64,000 nucleotides of DNA from Flocculibacter collagenilyticus (GCF_016469335.1 NZ_CP059888.1:682001-746000); one strand, 5' to 3'. Positions 19,184 to 28,437 are shown, numbered from the stretch's first letter. Notes: generated from the sequence alone by a model not told the origin. Translations and numbers: made by a program.

Positions 19184-19708
19184 TTAATGCTGCACTGCTG
19201 CGCGTTTAACCTCTTCAAAATGTTCTAGCACTTCTGCTAATTCTGCTTTTAATTGCTGCCTAGTTGAAACCGAGTCTTGCATTGTTGCAGAAATTACCGC
19301 TACTGTCGCAGGGTGAACTAATAAGTCTTTTGCGTGATAGCACGATGCTTTTTTCATAGGCGGCAGTTTGCCGTCAGCGTGATAATCGCGCTCAATTTCC
19401 TCTTGAGTCAGCTTCATCATGTTGTCGCTAGCATCAATGGCTGCATTGATATAAGCCTCACACTCACTTTGTCTTTTTACAAAATGCGGCAATAAACGAG
19501 TAGAAAGTTTGGTTAAGTCTTTTGCTTTCTCGTTAATTGCATTTAATGGCTTGGTGTCGACATCGGTCATCAACTCTTGTGCTAAGTCTTGATAATTAGC
19601 CCAAACTTTTTCAGACTCGCCATGAGCTGAAGCGGTACCAATAAATAGCATTGCAGAAGCCAATAATGAGGTGGTAGTCATACCAATAAGTGTAGCGCGC
19701 ATTTTCAT
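19184..19708 (-). CDS. Small exported protein of the iron operon, function unknown
   Basis: The 174-residue protein has a clear signal peptide ending ASAHG. The mature part is helical and charged, with two cysteines (SECEAY, KASCYH) and histidines near the second one. I do not recognise a family. It follows the PepSY membrane protein by 33 nt and the TonB receptor beyond, all on the minus strand behind a Fur box, so a role in iron or heme handling in the periplasm is inferred. Confidence 0.7.
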   Translation of the reverse strand: MKMRATLIGMTTTSLLASAMLFIGTASAHGESEKVWANYQDLAQELMTDVDTKPLNAINEKAKDLTKLSTRLLPHFVKRQSECEAYINAAIDASDNMMKLTQEEIERDYHADGKLPPMKKASCYHAKDLLVHPATVAVISATMQDSVSTRQQLKAELAEVLEHFEEVKRAAVQH

Positions 19709-19741
19709 GATTTTTCCTTTGTTATTTTTGTGTTGAAACCG

Positions 19742-20893
19742 TTAAACAGATTGCTGTTGTAAATTAATTTGTTTTCGTTGATGTTTCGCTTTTCGTTTTC
19801 TGGCTCTTCTAGCAAGCCATAAGTAACTGCCAGTAATACCTAAAATAATAGGTGCAGCACCTAGCGCACACCAAATAATACGAGTGATTAGTCCACCAAA
19901 TGTACCGTAATGTAATGCTCTAAAACTATCGAGTATTTTAGGTATTGCATTACGCTGTCGAATGTCCCATAAAGAGATAAAGCTACCTGTTTGGCGGTGA
20001 TACTGAGCGCCACTGCCATAATCACTCAGTAACGGGTTGCTGGTTGGCACTCGGCCATAAAGCCCAATCTGTTTGCCTGGTTCATAGGCAAGTGATAGAT
20101 AGGTTACCGTCAAACCTTGCACGCGAGATTGTGCATTTTCTACCAGTGCATCCAGCGAGAGGTTGTGATTGTAACGTGGCGTATTCATTACATATTTGTG
20201 ATGATGTTCATGCTCTTCTAAGTCATGAATCACACCTGCCACATTCCAGTAGGCGCCAGTTAAACCCAAGATCAACAACACTGGCGAGGCGACTATACCA
20301 ATGAATTTATGAATATCACTAAACAACACTTTTTTAGCACGCTTAAGGCGCAGCGTAAAAAGGGTCTTATAAAAACGTGAGTGCATAATAATGCCTGTGA
20401 TGCCTAAGATGATTAATATCATCGCATAGGCCGCACCAATAACTGCGCCAATTTCTTCTGCCAAGAATGTGTAATGCAGCTCTAATAGCCAATCAGTTAA
20501 GTAGTGTGTCAGCGAAACAGGTTCACTGAGAATAGTACCTTGGTAAGGATTAAGAAATATTTTGTAAAAATCAAAGGTATTATTTTTTACTAAATAGACA
20601 ATGTCGGGATCGGTGTGGTTATCAAATAGTTCCCATGATGCTAAATGGTATTCTGGAAACGCGTGTTTAACGGTGTTGTGTAATGAGTTTAATGACTGAC
20701 GCGAAGTCAGTAAGTGTTCGGACGTACTATTTTGGGTAAATGATTGAACAGAAAGCGTCGCGCTATTTGGCATTAATAGCGCGTCAATTTCCTTCTTAAA
20801 GACTAAAATACTGCCTGTAAAAGAAATGATTAACAGAGGAATAATTGCACTCATGGCAAGCCATGAATGCAATTTAAACGCTGTTTTTTTCAT
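19742..20893 (-). CDS. PepSY-associated transmembrane protein (siderophore-linked reductase type)
   Basis: The 383-residue inner-membrane protein starts KLHSWLAMSAIIPLLIISFTGSILVFKKEID, the typical first helix of PepSY_TM proteins. Further membrane segments lie near residues 145-165, 195-215 and 335-360, with PepSY-like periplasmic parts (YHLASWELF, VTYLSLAYEPGKQIGLYGR). Family members sit beside siderophore receptors and are thought to release iron from siderophores by reduction. Here it starts 15 nt after the TonB receptor stop, clearly in the same operon. Confidence 0.87.
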   Translation of the reverse strand: MKKTAFKLHSWLAMSAIIPLLIISFTGSILVFKKEIDALLMPNSATLSVQSFTQNSTSEHLLTSRQSLNSLHNTVKHAFPEYHLASWELFDNHTDPDIVYLVKNNTFDFYKIFLNPYQGTILSEPVSLTHYLTDWLLELHYTFLAEEIGAVIGAAYAMILIILGITGIIMHSRFYKTLFTLRLKRAKKVLFSDIHKFIGIVASPVLLILGLTGAYWNVAGVIHDLEEHEHHHKYVMNTPRYNHNLSLDALVENAQSRVQGLTVTYLSLAYEPGKQIGLYGRVPTSNPLLSDYGSGAQYHRQTGSFISLWDIRQRNAIPKILDSFRALHYGTFGGLITRIIWCALGAAPIILGITGSYLWLARRARKRKAKHQRKQINLQQQSV

Positions 20894-20908
20894 TAGTAAG
20901 TCTAACGC

Positions 20909-23122
20909 TTAGAAACGGTAGCTGGCAGTAGCAGCAATACTGCGTTTTTCACCTGGGTAACAGTCGCCGCGTGCTAGGCAGGTTGCATAGTACTGCTTGT
21001 CAGTTAAGTTACGTGCACTTAGCGTTAAGTCCCAATTAGTTAGCTGGTAACCAACGGTTAGGTCTAAAACGGTATAACTTGGAGTCGTAACGGTTAAATA
21101 CTCCGAAGTGCGCCTGTTAATATCGGTACTTTCAGATTCACCAATATAGCGAGCACCAAAACCAGTATATAACCCTTCTAATGCAGGTTGTGCAAAATCA
21201 TGACGAACCCAAATAGAGGCTTGTTGATCTGGAATACTTGAGCGTTGGAATCCATTCTGTTCTTCACTATCTAATGCTGATAGATTGATTTCCGCTTTCC
21301 AATTATTAAATACTAAGTTGGCTTCAAACTCTACGCCTGTAACGGTAGAAACGCCTTCCTGTTGTGATGCGGGCACGTAAGGCAACGCATTTGGGTTAGG
21401 TAAGTTGCTTAATTCAATATCAAAATACGCTAGCGTCATATAGTGACTGGTATTTTGTGGCTGGTATTTAACACCAGCTTCCCATTGTTCACCTTCTTGA
21501 GAGCGCATGGCTTGCTCTGTAGTACTGTCTACACCTACAACGGGTGTAAAAGACTCAGAGAAGTTAATGTAAGGTGAAAGACCAATATCAAAGTGATATA
21601 ACGCACTTAAACTTATACTGGTCGCATATTCGTTACTAGTGCCGCTGTTTTCTTCTTTTTCAACTTCGTCATAGCGGATGCCTGCATTTACAATGAAGTT
21701 ATTGTAAGTCATTTCATTATGAATATATAAACCTAAGATATTGTCTTGCGTTGGTGTTCCTGTAATCGGCTCAGGTAATTGCTCAATAATGTTATCAACG
21801 TTTTCGTAAGTAGGGTTAAATACATTAAAAATCCCTCCAACTGGCATACCTGTTGCGCGGTCATATCCGTAAACAAATACCTTGTCGGTACGATTATCTA
21901 TTTTCTGATGGCTAGCACCAATTAACATTCTATGCTCAATCTCGCCTGTATCGAAATTAGCGCGCGCTCTGGCGTCAAACTGAAATTGTTCTGATTGTCC
22001 ATTAGCTTGATACCAGCTTCTGGCGCCATTACCTGCTGCGTCAAAACGTGGGTTGCCTGTTCCTGTAAACGAAACCCACGCCTGTTTGTAAGTCGATTCA
22101 CCATCACGGTAGCGTGAACTTAAATCAAACGCCCAAGTTTCGTTTAATTGGTGCTCTGCTAACAAGCTAACAGACCAAGATTCAGTATCGTATTGGTTAA
22201 AGCCGGGCTGACCAGTAAATAAAAGAGGATCAATAGTTTGGCCTGACGCGGTAGGTGTTAACGAACCTGAAATAGGTAAAAACTGGTGAGCAGAGTCACT
22301 ATCGCGTTTTGCGTAGTCGGTTAGAATAGTAATTTGGGTCACATCTGACAAATTGAATTTAAAAGAAGGCGCCAGCACTAACGAATCATCATTAATCTGC
22401 TCAATTTGCGTATCACCTTGGCGGTATAATCCAACAAATCGTGCATCAAAAAAGTTATCGTCGGTAGAATAGTTAAGATCGGTTGCGATTTGCTGGCGAT
22501 CAAAACTACCCATTTGCATTACCACTTCATTATCCGTTTTAGTGCCCGGGCGCTTAGTAATAATGTTAACAATACCACCTGGTGAACCAGGCCCAAATAA
22601 TACCGATGCAGGCCCTTTTAATACTTCAACTTGCTCTAACGTATACAGTTCTGGACGAGTGTTATTGTAATTACCACTGAGTGATTGCATGCCGTCTCGG
22701 TATTCTGGTGCGTCAAAGCCACGAATTTTTATAAAGTCACCACGGGTGCTAAACCCATAGGCGTCGGCTACAACACCAGCAGAGTAGGTTAAGCTATCAT
22801 CTAAGGTTAACGCGCCTTTTTCATAAAACTGCTGTGACGTTTCAATTGAAACCGAACGAGCAGTTTCAAGTAATGGAGTATCGCTTTTAAGTGCGCCAAA
22901 CTTATTTGGTTGGCCAATAACTTCAATGCGCTCAATGTCTTTTTCTTCATCACTAGCGGTGTCTGCAATTGCATAAGGTGCAGCAGATAGCATCGATAAG
23001 CCCAAAATTGAAGCCGTAATTTTTGATAACGCATGGCGTTTAGAAAGGTGAGAATAAGAAGCACTGCTTGATGAAAGAGAAGGGGATGCATCAAGAGTTT
23101 TAAAGGTATTACGCGTATCCAT
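20909..23122 (-). CDS. TonB-dependent siderophore receptor
   Basis: This is a 737-residue outer-membrane receptor. A long N-terminal export region ends near PYAIADTA, followed by a TonB-box-like IERIEVIGQ. The plug domain has LEQVEVLKGPASVLFG and GGIVNIITKRP. The 22-strand barrel ends in a terminal Phe (TASYRF). The plug motifs are those of ferric-siderophore receptors (FhuA/FpvA group). The specific siderophore cannot be told. It is the first gene of the operon, with a Fur box about 115 nt upstream. Confidence 0.94.
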   Translation of the reverse strand: MDTRNTFKTLDASPSLSSSSASYSHLSKRHALSKITASILGLSMLSAAPYAIADTASDEEKDIERIEVIGQPNKFGALKSDTPLLETARSVSIETSQQFYEKGALTLDDSLTYSAGVVADAYGFSTRGDFIKIRGFDAPEYRDGMQSLSGNYNNTRPELYTLEQVEVLKGPASVLFGPGSPGGIVNIITKRPGTKTDNEVVMQMGSFDRQQIATDLNYSTDDNFFDARFVGLYRQGDTQIEQINDDSLVLAPSFKFNLSDVTQITILTDYAKRDSDSAHQFLPISGSLTPTASGQTIDPLLFTGQPGFNQYDTESWSVSLLAEHQLNETWAFDLSSRYRDGESTYKQAWVSFTGTGNPRFDAAGNGARSWYQANGQSEQFQFDARARANFDTGEIEHRMLIGASHQKIDNRTDKVFVYGYDRATGMPVGGIFNVFNPTYENVDNIIEQLPEPITGTPTQDNILGLYIHNEMTYNNFIVNAGIRYDEVEKEENSGTSNEYATSISLSALYHFDIGLSPYINFSESFTPVVGVDSTTEQAMRSQEGEQWEAGVKYQPQNTSHYMTLAYFDIELSNLPNPNALPYVPASQQEGVSTVTGVEFEANLVFNNWKAEINLSALDSEEQNGFQRSSIPDQQASIWVRHDFAQPALEGLYTGFGARYIGESESTDINRRTSEYLTVTTPSYTVLDLTVGYQLTNWDLTLSARNLTDKQYYATCLARGDCYPGEKRSIAATASYRF

Positions 23123-23235
23123 TATTGTTATTCCAGTTTATAGCTTGTTTATAAATGATGTAAGCAATGTAATTTGCACTTTAACGGCTAATAAAAAAGC
23201 CAATGCGCACAACGTGAAATGAATTGTAGTGCAAA

Positions 23236-23250
23236 TGATAATGATTCTCA
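23236..23250 (-). promoter_or_regulatory. Fur box upstream of the TonB receptor operon
   Basis: TGATAAT-G-ATTCTCA is a 7-1-7 inverted repeat with one mismatch between arms, matching the Fur operator core TGATAAT-n-ATTATCA in 13 of 14 arm positions. It sits in the leader of the iron-uptake operon, so iron repression is expected. Confidence 0.82.
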
Positions 23251-23399
23251 ATAGTGTTTTTATTGAATTTATTCAATCCTGTTAATTCATTATTGGCTAT
23301 TGCATGCCTATAAGGTTAAATGTTTAATATATATAGAAAAGTTAAATGCTAATGAAAGTAGGCAAATGTGAGCGTGAAATGAAAAGCAGAATCAGATGG

Positions 23400-24692
23400 G
23401 AGAGCGTTCAGAATTCTGTGTCAGTTAATCTCTATTAGATATCCAAGACATCATCCAAGCGACCATCGAAATGGATCGCCAGCTGTGACAATGTCATATT
23501 CCAATTTTGGATTGGCATTGTCCACTTCTTAGACGCGTTCAATATCCCAGCATACAGCAGTTTTAGCAAGCTGTTTTCATTCGGAAAACCGCCTTTAGTT
23601 TTGGTCAATTTTCGGAATTGGCGGTGTACGGCTTCTATCGCGTTCGTCGTGTAAATCGCCTTACGAACGTACTCTGGGTACTTGAAGTAGACCGACAGAT
23701 TCGGCCACTTGTTGCGCCAAGAGCGGAGGACAATCGGGTATTGTTGGCCCCACTTGGCCTCTAGCTTATCCAATTCTATTTCCGCAGCTTCTTTGCTGAC
23801 GGCTCGATATACGGGCTTGAGATCGGCCATAAAGGCTTTCTGGTGTTTAGAGGCCACGTACTTCATCGAATTGCGAATTTGATGGATGACACATTGCTGG
23901 ACTTCAGTATCTGGGTAGATAGCTGTAATTGCTTCAGGGAAGCCAGTAAGCCCATCGACACAGGCAATGAGAATATCTTTAACGCCTCTATTGTGCAGGT
24001 CGGTTAACACTGAGAGCCAGTAATTGGCACCTTCCGATTCCGATAAGTACAAGCCTAATAGCTCTTTCTTGCCAGCAACATTTAAGCCCAAGATGGTGTA
24101 GATTGCTTTGCTGACGTAACGCCCATTTTCTTTAATCTTATAGTGAATGGCATCGAGCCAAACGAAGGTATAGAGCGTGTCTAAGGGGCGTTGCTGCCAC
24201 TCCTTTAGCTCTGGGATTAAGCGGTCGGTTACACCAGTAATGGTTGCTTCAGACACCTCGATGCCATACATGTCTTCGACATGGCCACGAATATCTCGGT
24301 AACTCATGCCACGCGAAAACATAGATAAGATCTTACGGTCGATTTCGTCGGAGAGCTTGGTTTGATTTTTCTTGACGAGTTGCGGCTCAAATGAGCCAGC
24401 TCGGTCTCTAGGCGTTTCTAATTCAAATTCACCAGTGTCGATTTAACCGTCTTCTTACTGCTACCATTCTTACGATTAGGCTGGGAATCGGTTTCGAGGT
24501 GCTGTTCAAGTTCGGCCTTGAGTGCCGCTTCAGTGAGTTGTTTGATGAGTGGGGTGAGTACACCATCTTTACCAGTAAGGCCTTTTCCAGATTGAAGTTG
24601 CTCTAAAGCTTTATTGAAATCGAAATCTTGAGTCATGTGTCATTCCTGTTTTAAACATTTTACTGAAATGACACAGATTTCTAAACACTACC
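23400..24692 (-). mobile_element. IS256-family insertion sequence, 1293 bp, complete ends
   Basis: The 24-bp terminal inverted repeats (23400-23423 and 24669-24692) match in 19 positions and share AGAA and TCTGTGTCA at the inner ends. The same 8 bp, TCAGATGG, flank both sides (23392-23399 and 24693-24700), the 8-9 bp target duplication expected for IS256. The transposase is on the minus strand. The preserved target duplication indicates a direct insertion with no later rearrangement. Confidence 0.93.
23435..24636 (-). pseudogene. IS256-family transposase with a frameshift
   Basis: The N-terminal part (MTQDFDFNKALEQLQSGKGL..., ATG at 24636) runs to a TAG at 24418-24420. The rest (DTGEFELETPRDRAGS... 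to RLDDVLDI, stop at 23435) is in another frame. The shift lies near 24437-24445, where KKTVK should lead into DTGEFELETP, and is explained by one missing base. The total of 1202 nt would give about 400 aa, the family's length. DDE residues are intact downstream (WLDAIHYK, CVDGLTGFPEA, NAIEAVHRQFR). IS256 transposases normally need no frameshifting, so this copy is probably inactive unless it is a sequencing error. Confidence 0.88.
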
Positions 24693-24913
24693 TCAGATGG
24701 AAAATTATCTTCTTAGCTTCATTATTACTCAGCATATTTGAACTATATAACATGTTTACGATGCCTGATATTTTAAGGCCTACGCATCCAACATTTATCT
24801 CTGTATTCATATTGTTAATAGATGTGTTTTGCTTAATAGCTTCTTTTGGTGTGGCATTTGAGCGGCGTTATTTTAATGCGCTTTTATGGAAAGTGATTAT
24901 TGTTGTTCAATTA

Positions 24914-25176
24914 GGGCGTGTTGACCTTTCGAGGTCATTTTTGCAGCAGTTTGTTTGTCATTTATACAAGACAGAGCAGGTAAAGTGTGGTTATTCCACA
25001 CGCAACTGCGATAACGCAGTATAAATGGCAAACAAGCGCTGCCTTTGGGTTCATCTAAACGTTTCTTGCTCTTTGTTGTGACGCGCTTACTTGGAATAAC
25101 CAAGCTACACTTGTCACGCCGCGATCAAAAAACGTTTAGATTGAACAAAATTTGACCTAGAAAGGTCAACACGCCC
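24914..25176. mobile_element. 263-bp MITE with long terminal inverted repeats and TA flanks
   Basis: The left end GGGCGTGTTGACCTTTC is mirrored at the right end (GAAAGGTCAACACGCCC). Identity continues inward to AGGTCA with one mismatch, and TA flanks both sides (24912-24913, 25177-25178). Each end also has its own small hairpin (TGACCT-N4-AGGTCA). Further inverted pairs lie inside: GGTTATTCCA/TGGAATAACC, TCTAAACGTTT/AAACGTTTAGA, and TTGTTTG-C/T-CATTTATAC with its complement. No transposase is encoded. TA flanks suggest an IS630/Tc1-mariner-type helper. The element interrupts the small membrane-protein gene. Confidence 0.82.
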
Positions 25177-25359
25177 TAGTTTATTGCTTATTGTGATGTT
25201 TTTTGAATATACAGGCGGTGGTTATACCGTTTATGAGATGATCACGCAAACGTGGTTGACCTTTATGGTATCGTTAATTGTTTTTATGCCGCTAGCCCAA
25301 TATTTAGAAGATTTTAAGCGCGCATCAACAGACATTGCTTAACCTGAAGTGCTTAGAAT

Positions 25360-25400
25360 AAGAAAAGGTGCTAAAACTGATGTTATTAGCACCTTTTCTT
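25360..25400. terminator. Strong hairpin terminator before the M49-like gene end
   Basis: A perfect 15-bp stem (25360-25374 with 25386-25400) of AAGAAAAGGTGCTAA type has an 11-nt loop. A/T-rich arms allow termination in either direction. It is between the broken membrane gene (+) and the M49-like gene (-). Confidence 0.8.
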
Positions 25401-25420
25401 CCGTTAAGAAGGCTTCTAAC

Positions 25421-27157
25421 TTACTTTAAGCCCAATACCTCTTTACCTTGTTCAAAGGTAATATCTACCGGAATTTTTGCTTTTGCTAAGCGCTCAAGGT
25501 CGCTTGCTAATGCTGGCTTGATCTCACCTTTATCTTTTACCAACTGTGCAACGCCATCATAATTTCCGTCCCCTTGTAAGGTTAGAATCAAGCTTGATAG
25601 GGCGTTAACAGCATCCTGCATTTTTTCCATATTAACTTTGTATAATCCATTTTCATCGCGGCTAAAAGCGCCATGTTGATTAAAGAAGTTAAAGCGGATC
25701 ATGTTTGCTTTACCGTGAGCAGAGCTAGCACCAAAACGCACTGAGCGGAATATGCCAGCCATAAAAGTAACGTAGTAGTCTTCTAGTTTACCTTCAGTGA
25801 TTGCGCCTTTGTCTAGCAATTGAGAAATCATATAAAGGCCCAGTACATCTGCTTTACCTTCTTCTAATGCCGATGCATGTTCTTTTAATGCTTGGCGAAC
25901 CATGCCTTTGTCATTAATTGTATTTTTGATCCCTAAGCCATGAGCGACTTCGTGGAACATAGTATTAGCAAAAAATGCATTAAAGGTGATGTGCTTACGC
26001 TGTTCAGGCACAATTAACTCGTCTGCAATTGGCATTAAAATTTCGTCAAATTTAGCGCGCATGGCATTTTTAAGCTGTAAGCGACGAGTGCCTTTTTCTA
26101 ATTGCACTTGTTCGTCATTTGGCAGGTTAATAGCAATAGTTTTACTGCCTGCATTTGAATGTCCTGCATAGTAAATAACATCATAAGCATTTAGATCAGC
26201 ATCAGAGCCCGGTGTTTCAGTTTTGTATTGCTCTTTTACAGGTAAGTTGCGTTGTAGCTCAGGTAAGAAAGCGGCAAACTTTTCTAGTTTTTCACTCCAA
26301 CTAAGATCTTTAACAAGTACATAAGATTCAAATGCAGTACGGTAGCCGAATAACTGATCTTCGTATGTTTCAATTGGACCAATCACCACATCAATTGGGT
26401 TGGTTTTCATGTCCATCCATGCCATATCAGATGCTTGATATTGGTCTGTAACAAGCGCTTCCGCACGCATGTTTAGATAGTTTGCAAATGATTTATCATC
26501 AGCTAGCTTAGCAGCTTGCTTTAATAAGTCGGCAGCTTGCTTAAGTTCTGTCTTGTATTTTTGTGAATAAGGTACGCTGATAAGCTTGCCATTTTTGTCA
26601 CGTTCAACAATTGAATATAAGCCTTTTTTGTCAGCAAAGTCAGCGGCTTCAAATTCTTCTTTAGTCATATCTGAAGGATAGAATTGAGCGCCAAGTGGTT
26701 TCTCTTCAAAACCATGCAAAAATGCTTCATCGCCAGCCAATCTATCCCAAGGGCCGTAGTTAATAGCGGCAAAGTTACGCACTTCAGGATCGACTACTTT
26801 GTCTAAAAAGTCTTGTTTGTTTTGGCTAAAAGATTGTTTCCAGAATAAATCATCCATAATTTTTGAGGCATCAATTAGCTTTGCCAACATTTTCTTCTGA
26901 TTGTCACTTAAGCTTGATAATGATGCAGAAAGTGTGACTGACTTATATATGTTTAAGCGGTCTTCGAATTCTGCCTTTAACCCCAGGCTGTCTGCTGCAT
27001 TCTCTTTTTTTGGGGCAGGATTTTTATTATGTTGTTCGGCCGTTGCACTTATACTCGTGTTTGCTGTGTTTTCTTCGTTTTTATTATTTGGTGAACACGC
27101 TGTAATAAATACGCCTGAGGCCAGCGTCATTGCGATAGCAATTTTTGACAATTTCAT
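25421..27157 (-). CDS. M49 (dipeptidyl-peptidase III)-related zinc hydrolase, lipoprotein
   Basis: The 578-residue protein has a lipoprotein signal (ASGVFITAC, lipobox ITAC) and a zinc site. H402-E-V-A-H406 is followed about 26 residues later by ALEEGKADVLGLY (E432, E433), resembling the EECRAE block of DPP III. Classical M49 enzymes have HEXXXH, whereas this protein has HEXXH, as in the 'Zn-dependent hydrolase' relatives of DPP III found in marine bacteria. It is probably a peptidase on the periplasmic face of an outer or inner membrane. The substrate is unknown. It is transcribed alone, divergent from the HDOD gene. Confidence 0.8.
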   Translation of the reverse strand: MKLSKIAIAMTLASGVFITACSPNNKNEENTANTSISATAEQHNKNPAPKKENAADSLGLKAEFEDRLNIYKSVTLSASLSSLSDNQKKMLAKLIDASKIMDDLFWKQSFSQNKQDFLDKVVDPEVRNFAAINYGPWDRLAGDEAFLHGFEEKPLGAQFYPSDMTKEEFEAADFADKKGLYSIVERDKNGKLISVPYSQKYKTELKQAADLLKQAAKLADDKSFANYLNMRAEALVTDQYQASDMAWMDMKTNPIDVVIGPIETYEDQLFGYRTAFESYVLVKDLSWSEKLEKFAAFLPELQRNLPVKEQYKTETPGSDADLNAYDVIYYAGHSNAGSKTIAINLPNDEQVQLEKGTRRLQLKNAMRAKFDEILMPIADELIVPEQRKHITFNAFFANTMFHEVAHGLGIKNTINDKGMVRQALKEHASALEEGKADVLGLYMISQLLDKGAITEGKLEDYYVTFMAGIFRSVRFGASSAHGKANMIRFNFFNQHGAFSRDENGLYKVNMEKMQDAVNALSSLILTLQGDGNYDGVAQLVKDKGEIKPALASDLERLAKAKIPVDITFEQGKEVLGLK

Positions 27158-27554
27158 GAAAAACCCTGTTTATTTAATCTTATTAGAAACGTTAACTCAC
27201 TTGCATGTATGCAGAGCTAACTACCACTTTTTGATTTGGCCAAAAAGTATATCCTGTAAAGAAGTAACAAAGAACCCCTTTCAGCGCACAGATTTTATCG
27301 CCAACTAAAGCGATTTATATAAAGATAATAAAATCAATAAAGTGACAACATATTATTGATCGCTAACTTGGCTTATGAGTGATTCTGAGCTAACTTAAAG
27401 TTATGGAATATTTTTATTCGAACAAGAATTTTTCAACCAGTTGGGGAACATAAATGGACGCTGTTTGCGTGACTTTTTGATGTGTAAACCCAAGCGATAA
27501 CAGCAACAGTAGTTTCAATGTTAGTCAGTTTTGATTTATCTAAAGGATAGTTTT
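27158..27554. other. Divergent intergenic region, about 400 nt
   Basis: No gene is supported here. It must hold both the M49-like and HDOD promoters. An 8-bp hairpin (actttttg/caaaaagt, 27221-27243) is visible. An open frame on the + strand that crosses from the M49-like gene is an antisense shadow. Confidence 0.5.
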
Positions 27555-28394
27555 ATGTCGACAGAAAATGCGCTACTTACGATTTTGGTAGAAAAAATTA
27601 ATAACGATGCAATAGTATTGCCTACATTGCCGCAAATTGCGGTAAAAGTAAGACAGACCGCCGATGATCCAGATGTAAACTTAAATCAAATTGGTGATGT
27701 AATTAGTCAAGACCCAGCACTATCGGCTCGCATGATTAAGGTAGCAAACAGTGCGTTTATGGGGCGTTCGGTAAAAGTTGAGTCGCTTAATCAAGCAGTA
27801 ACTCGCATTGGTTTGAAGCAAATTAAAAATATTGTTACTGCGATGGCGATGGAGCAATTGTTTGAATCAAAAAATCCCATGGTAAAAACCTATTTAGATA
27901 AGTCATGGCAGAAAACAGTCGATGCCGCTGCCGTGGCGATTACAATGCTACAGCTGTATTTGCGTGAACATAAACATACATCCTTAAACTTAGACACCAT
28001 TACGCTTGCAGCGTTAGTGCATAATATTGGTGTGTTACCGATTCTTACCGAAGCCGAAAACCATGAAGATGTATTCGCTAACCCAGAGTTTATTGAGCAA
28101 GCAATTAAAAATTTAGCAGGTAAAATTGGTGGCGCTATCATGCGTGAATGGGGCTTTAAAGAAGACTTTGTAGTAGTGGCGGAATGCTGGCGTGACATGG
28201 ATTATCAGCCTGATGAAGTAGCCTACGTTGACTTTGTTAGATTAGGCGCAATGAGTATTGGCGTAATGAAAAAGAAAGACAACGAGCAATTAATGCAAAC
28301 GTGCATTGAAAAAGGGGTCATTAGTTCACCTAGTGTATTTGAAGACGATGATTTCAAGACGTTATTAGCTGATGTAAGAAGCGTATTTGCGTAA
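27555..28394 (+). CDS. HDOD-domain protein
   Basis: This is a 279-residue protein from the ATG at 27555, which has AAAGGA 7 nt upstream. A TTG at 27531 in the same frame lacks a ribosome site. The HDOD pattern is clear: LPTLPQIAVKVRQTADDPDVNLNQIGDVISQDPALSARMIKVANSAF, then IKNIVTAMAMEQLF and LAALVHNIGVLPILTEA. HDOD proteins lack HD catalytic residues and act as signalling adaptors, often in motility or c-di-GMP control. A hairpin terminator follows directly. Confidence 0.92.
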   Translation: MSTENALLTILVEKINNDAIVLPTLPQIAVKVRQTADDPDVNLNQIGDVISQDPALSARMIKVANSAFMGRSVKVESLNQAVTRIGLKQIKNIVTAMAMEQLFESKNPMVKTYLDKSWQKTVDAAAVAITMLQLYLREHKHTSLNLDTITLAALVHNIGVLPILTEAENHEDVFANPEFIEQAIKNLAGKIGGAIMREWGFKEDFVVVAECWRDMDYQPDEVAYVDFVRLGAMSIGVMKKKDNEQLMQTCIEKGVISSPSVFEDDDFKTLLADVRSVFA

Positions 28395-28412
28395 GCTTTT
28401 ATGATATTTATG

Positions 28413-28437
28413 AAAAAGGAGGCTAAGCCTCCTTTTT
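28413..28437 (+). terminator. Rho-independent terminator after the HDOD gene
   Basis: AAAAAGGAGGC and GCCTCCTTTTT form an 11-bp stem with a TAA loop, ending in Ts. It may also serve rdgC from the other strand. Confidence 0.88.

Larger units (their letters stand above)
23379..25342 (+). pseudogene. Small inner-membrane protein gene broken by an IS and a MITE
   Basis: Removing the IS (23400-24692) and one copy of its 8-bp target duplication joins ATG AAA AGC AGA ATC AGA TGG (23379-23399) in frame to the reading frame from 24701. This gives MKSRIRWKIIFLASLLLSIFE and onward to ALLWKVIIVVQ at 24910. The frame is then cut by the MITE (24914-25176). Beyond it FFEYTGGGYTVYEMI and WLTFMVSLIVFMPLAQYLEDF run to a TAA at 25340-25342. 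The product would have been a roughly 140-residue protein with about four membrane helices. Excising the MITE and one TA leaves the two halves one base out of frame, so there is a further lesion or an imprecise duplication. I do not recognise the family. Confidence 0.72.

Noticed and set aside
24635-25024. A 129-codon frame starting inside the IS end
   Set aside because: It starts in IS DNA and ends in the MITE. The middle is the remains of the interrupted membrane gene, so it is not a gene by itself.
26901-27308. A 135-codon open frame running from the M49-like gene into the intergenic region
   Set aside because: Most of it is antisense to the M49-like N-terminus. The extra part shows no domain and no start signal.
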